Shown here one piece after another: positions 62,465 to 64,000 of a stretch of DNA of 64,000 nucleotides. Position 1 is the stretch's first letter, and every line of letters begins with the position of its first letter. Source of the stretch: Myxococcales bacterium (GTDB lineage: Bacteria; Myxococcota_A; Polyangia; Palsa-1104; JAEUJZ01). The stretch covers positions 52,610 through 116,609 of the forward strand of contig JAEUKB010000051.1 in NCBI GenBank assembly GCA_016794365.1. The letters run 5' to 3'. The translations under genes and the position numbers were made by a program. The notes beneath the pieces were generated by a model. That model was given only the letters and a program-made list of their open reading frames with translations, was not told the origin of the DNA and made no database searches.

Positions 62465-62530
62465 AAAAGTTCTTGCCCAAGCCAAGGCCGCTTGGTAGAA
62501 GTTCCAAACCTTTTCGGACGTAAGCGTCTC

Positions 62531-62604
<74 letters not shown>

Positions 62605-62611
62605 ACTTGAA

Positions 62612-62646
62612 AGCCTGTACTTCTCCTCGGAAGTACGGGCTTTTTT
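62612..62646 (+). terminator. Intrinsic terminator after tRNA-Ala
   Basis: A 12-bp stem (AGCCTGTACTTC with GGAAGTACGGGCT, one G-T pair) closes a TCCTCG loop and is followed by six T at 62641-62646. It starts nine bases after the tRNA end. Confidence 0.95.
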
Positions 62647-62871
62647 GCTTTGGGGCCAAGGTGGGTTTTGGGGTGACCTCTAGAGCTGGGCAACGATTCA
62701 TTGCCCGCCGGAATCAGCTTGGGCCGCCTTTGAGAACGGTCAGGATTCGCTTGGTGCTGTCGGGGGTGCCGGTCGTGACCAAGGATCTCGACATCGTTCA
62801 CAAGCGCTCGCCGGAAAGTGTCGGGACTCTAGCGGTAGCTAGCCAGGGCGGGAAGATCGGGCAGGGGAAGT

Positions 62872-64000
62872 TTAGGCTGCGGACTCTGTGCCAGCATCCT
62901 CAGGCACTCCGGCATCGCGTCGCTTGATCTCTTCCTCGTAGGAAACGATGACCATGGCGCGCAGCCGCTCGAAGTCGGACGCGGAGTGAAAGAAGATCCG
63001 ACTCTTGCCCATGGACTCCGGTGTGCCTTCGACTTGGAAGCCAGGTGCCAGCATCGCCGCCTGTTCAACGGGTAGACGGGTCACCACTGATTTGCGCGGA
63101 CCATTTACAAACACGCGCAGGAACCAGCGAGTCACGACACCGATATTGATCCCAAAATACGTCGCGGTGTCCTTGTACTTGATCGGCACCTTCGTTGCGG
63201 ACTCATCACAAAGACGGCTCACGATGCGGAAGATCTCTAGTTCTTCCTCAGTCGTCACCACGGCGCTTTCGCGAGTCGCGCTTGGGTCTTTGGCTGATGG
63301 CGCTTCTGCCGGTGGATTGCTTGCGGCTGGGGGCGCATGTTCGACGATCGCCGGTTCCTGTGGCGCGATCTCTTGCTGGATCGATTTGGTCATCATCCCG
63401 AGAAGCGCTGACTGCACCGACTTTTTGACGATCGGCGAAAAACGCTCGATGACCCGCTCGGTGATACGACCAGAGACAAGGTTCAGCGTCCCAAGGATGA
63501 ACCGGATAAAGTCCTCGGACGGGTTACGCAGCAGCTCATCAACGAGGGTGGTGATCTTTTCCATTGAGATCACTTCCTCCGCGTACCTTTGCACCGTCGC
63601 CGCGTTGAATCCGTCCCGCGTGAAGGGTCGCAAAGCGTCCGCGTCGCGCTCGCTGAACGACATGACGTTGAACTCGAAGAACGGGGACTCATCCATCATG
63701 TTCGGCGCGCGCAAATCGGTGAAGAAACGATACGTCAGTCCATTGGTCAGGATGCCGACTCGCACCGACTGCGTAGAGTTGAAGTAGCGCGCAAGCTGGC
63801 CGTCATGGTCTTGCGGCTTGGCTTCGATGGACTTGCACTCGACGAAGATCCCAAGCTCTCCCTTCACATACAGGGCGTAATCGATCTTCTCAAACTGGCC
63901 GTTCGACTTCTTTTTGGCGAAGTCTGCGACGTACTCGGGCCGGATCTCGGTCGGGTCATAGATATCGAAACCCAGGATTTGGAGGAACGGCAAGACGAGC
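62872..64000 (-). CDS. HsdR-N-type restriction nuclease-domain protein, 5' end beyond window
   Basis: The frame runs open to the window edge at 64000; a TTG at 63991-63993 is unlikely to be the start because relatives extend about 30-40 residues further (sequence before LPFLQILGFDIYDPTEIRPEY). The visible ~376 residues begin with the type I restriction R-subunit N-terminal nuclease fold: KIDYALYVKGELGIFVECKS holds the Asp and the E-x-K of a PD-(D/E)xK site. The middle is helical, an Ala/Pro-rich linker (EHAPPAASNPPAEAPSA) follows, and the C-terminus is a separate alpha/beta region. There is no helicase. It is a stand-alone nuclease-like protein, perhaps a defence element. Confidence 0.75.
   Translation of the reverse strand, partial: LVLPFLQILGFDIYDPTEIRPEYVADFAKKKSNGQFEKIDYALYVKGELGIFVECKSIEAKPQDHDGQLARYFNSTQSVRVGILTNGLTYRFFTDLRAPNMMDESPFFEFNVMSFSERDADALRPFTRDGFNAATVQRYAEEVISMEKITTLVDELLRNPSEDFIRFILGTLNLVSGRITERVIERFSPIVKKSVQSALLGMMTKSIQQEIAPQEPAIVEHAPPAASNPPAEAPSAKDPSATRESAVVTTEEELEIFRIVSRLCDESATKVPIKYKDTATYFGINIGVVTRWFLRVFVNGPRKSVVTRLPVEQAAMLAPGFQVEGTPESMGKSRIFFHSASDFERLRAMVIVSYEEEIKRRDAGVPEDAGTESAA

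Overview
The window reads as one contiguous piece of a Gram-negative, probably myxobacterial (Myxococcota) chromosome. I infer this from moderately high GC, many lipoproteins with low-complexity Asp/Leu/Thr linkers, two sigma-54 activators, a B12-dependent MerR regulator paired with an ECF sigma factor, a TonB receptor, Sel1/TPR proteins and Dickkopf-like Cys repeats. No rRNA, phage, transposon or CRISPR array is visible. The genus cannot be named from sequence reading alone.

Layout. 1-159: end of an unidentified gene, then a palindrome-rich 42-bp tandem repeat block between convergent genes. 0.7-5.0 kb (minus): histidine kinase, sigma-54 response regulator and YegD-like Hsp70. 5.1-7.2 kb: Sel1 lipoprotein and OmpA-domain protein. 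7.2-13.4 kb: long-chain acyl-CoA synthetase opposite pntAB and a di-iron ferritin-like protein. 13.4-17.1 kb: envelope proteins of unknown role, intergenic hairpins and repeats. 17.2-25.0 kb (minus): czcCBA-type metal efflux operon, a YeeE/YedE pair and a TauE-type exporter. 25.3-30.0 kb (plus): rplC standing outside the S10 operon, rlmE, fmt, a polytopic glycosyltransferase-like protein and a Wzt-like ATPase. 30.0-33.3 kb (minus): MAPEG protein, xerD, MDR oxidoreductase, lipoprotein and release-factor-like GGQ protein. 33.4-41.5 kb: rbfA, an alkaline-ceramidase-like membrane enzyme, a second sigma-54 activator, a large lipoprotein hydrolase, a six-repeat Cys protein, a secreted EEP nuclease/phosphatase, greB and a GMP reductase-like enzyme.

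41.7-55.5 kb: TonB receptor with partner lipoprotein, PilZ protein, an XylR_N-V4R-STAS sensor, TPR proteins, transketolase, an APH-fold kinase, a GH5 endoglycoceramidase-like enzyme with a DUF1285 protein. 55.5-61.2 kb (mostly minus): O-antigen ligase with a CelD-like acetyltransferase, an RcsF-like lipoprotein, a large low-complexity protein and an ECF sigma factor. 61.4-64 kb: a CarH/LitR-type B12 photoreceptor, tRNA-Ala(CGC) with a strong terminator, and an HsdR-N-type nuclease-domain protein cut by the window edge.

The most striking observation is the 146-bp gap between the ECF sigma gene and the CarH/LitR-like gene. It holds four contiguous 11-bp units that fit the CarH operator pattern nTnnACAnnnn (three exactly, one with a single change). 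These units cover a TTGACA-16-TATAAG promoter facing the sigma gene. This predicts a complete light-operated switch: AdoB12-bound repressor in the dark, ECF sigma expression in the light.
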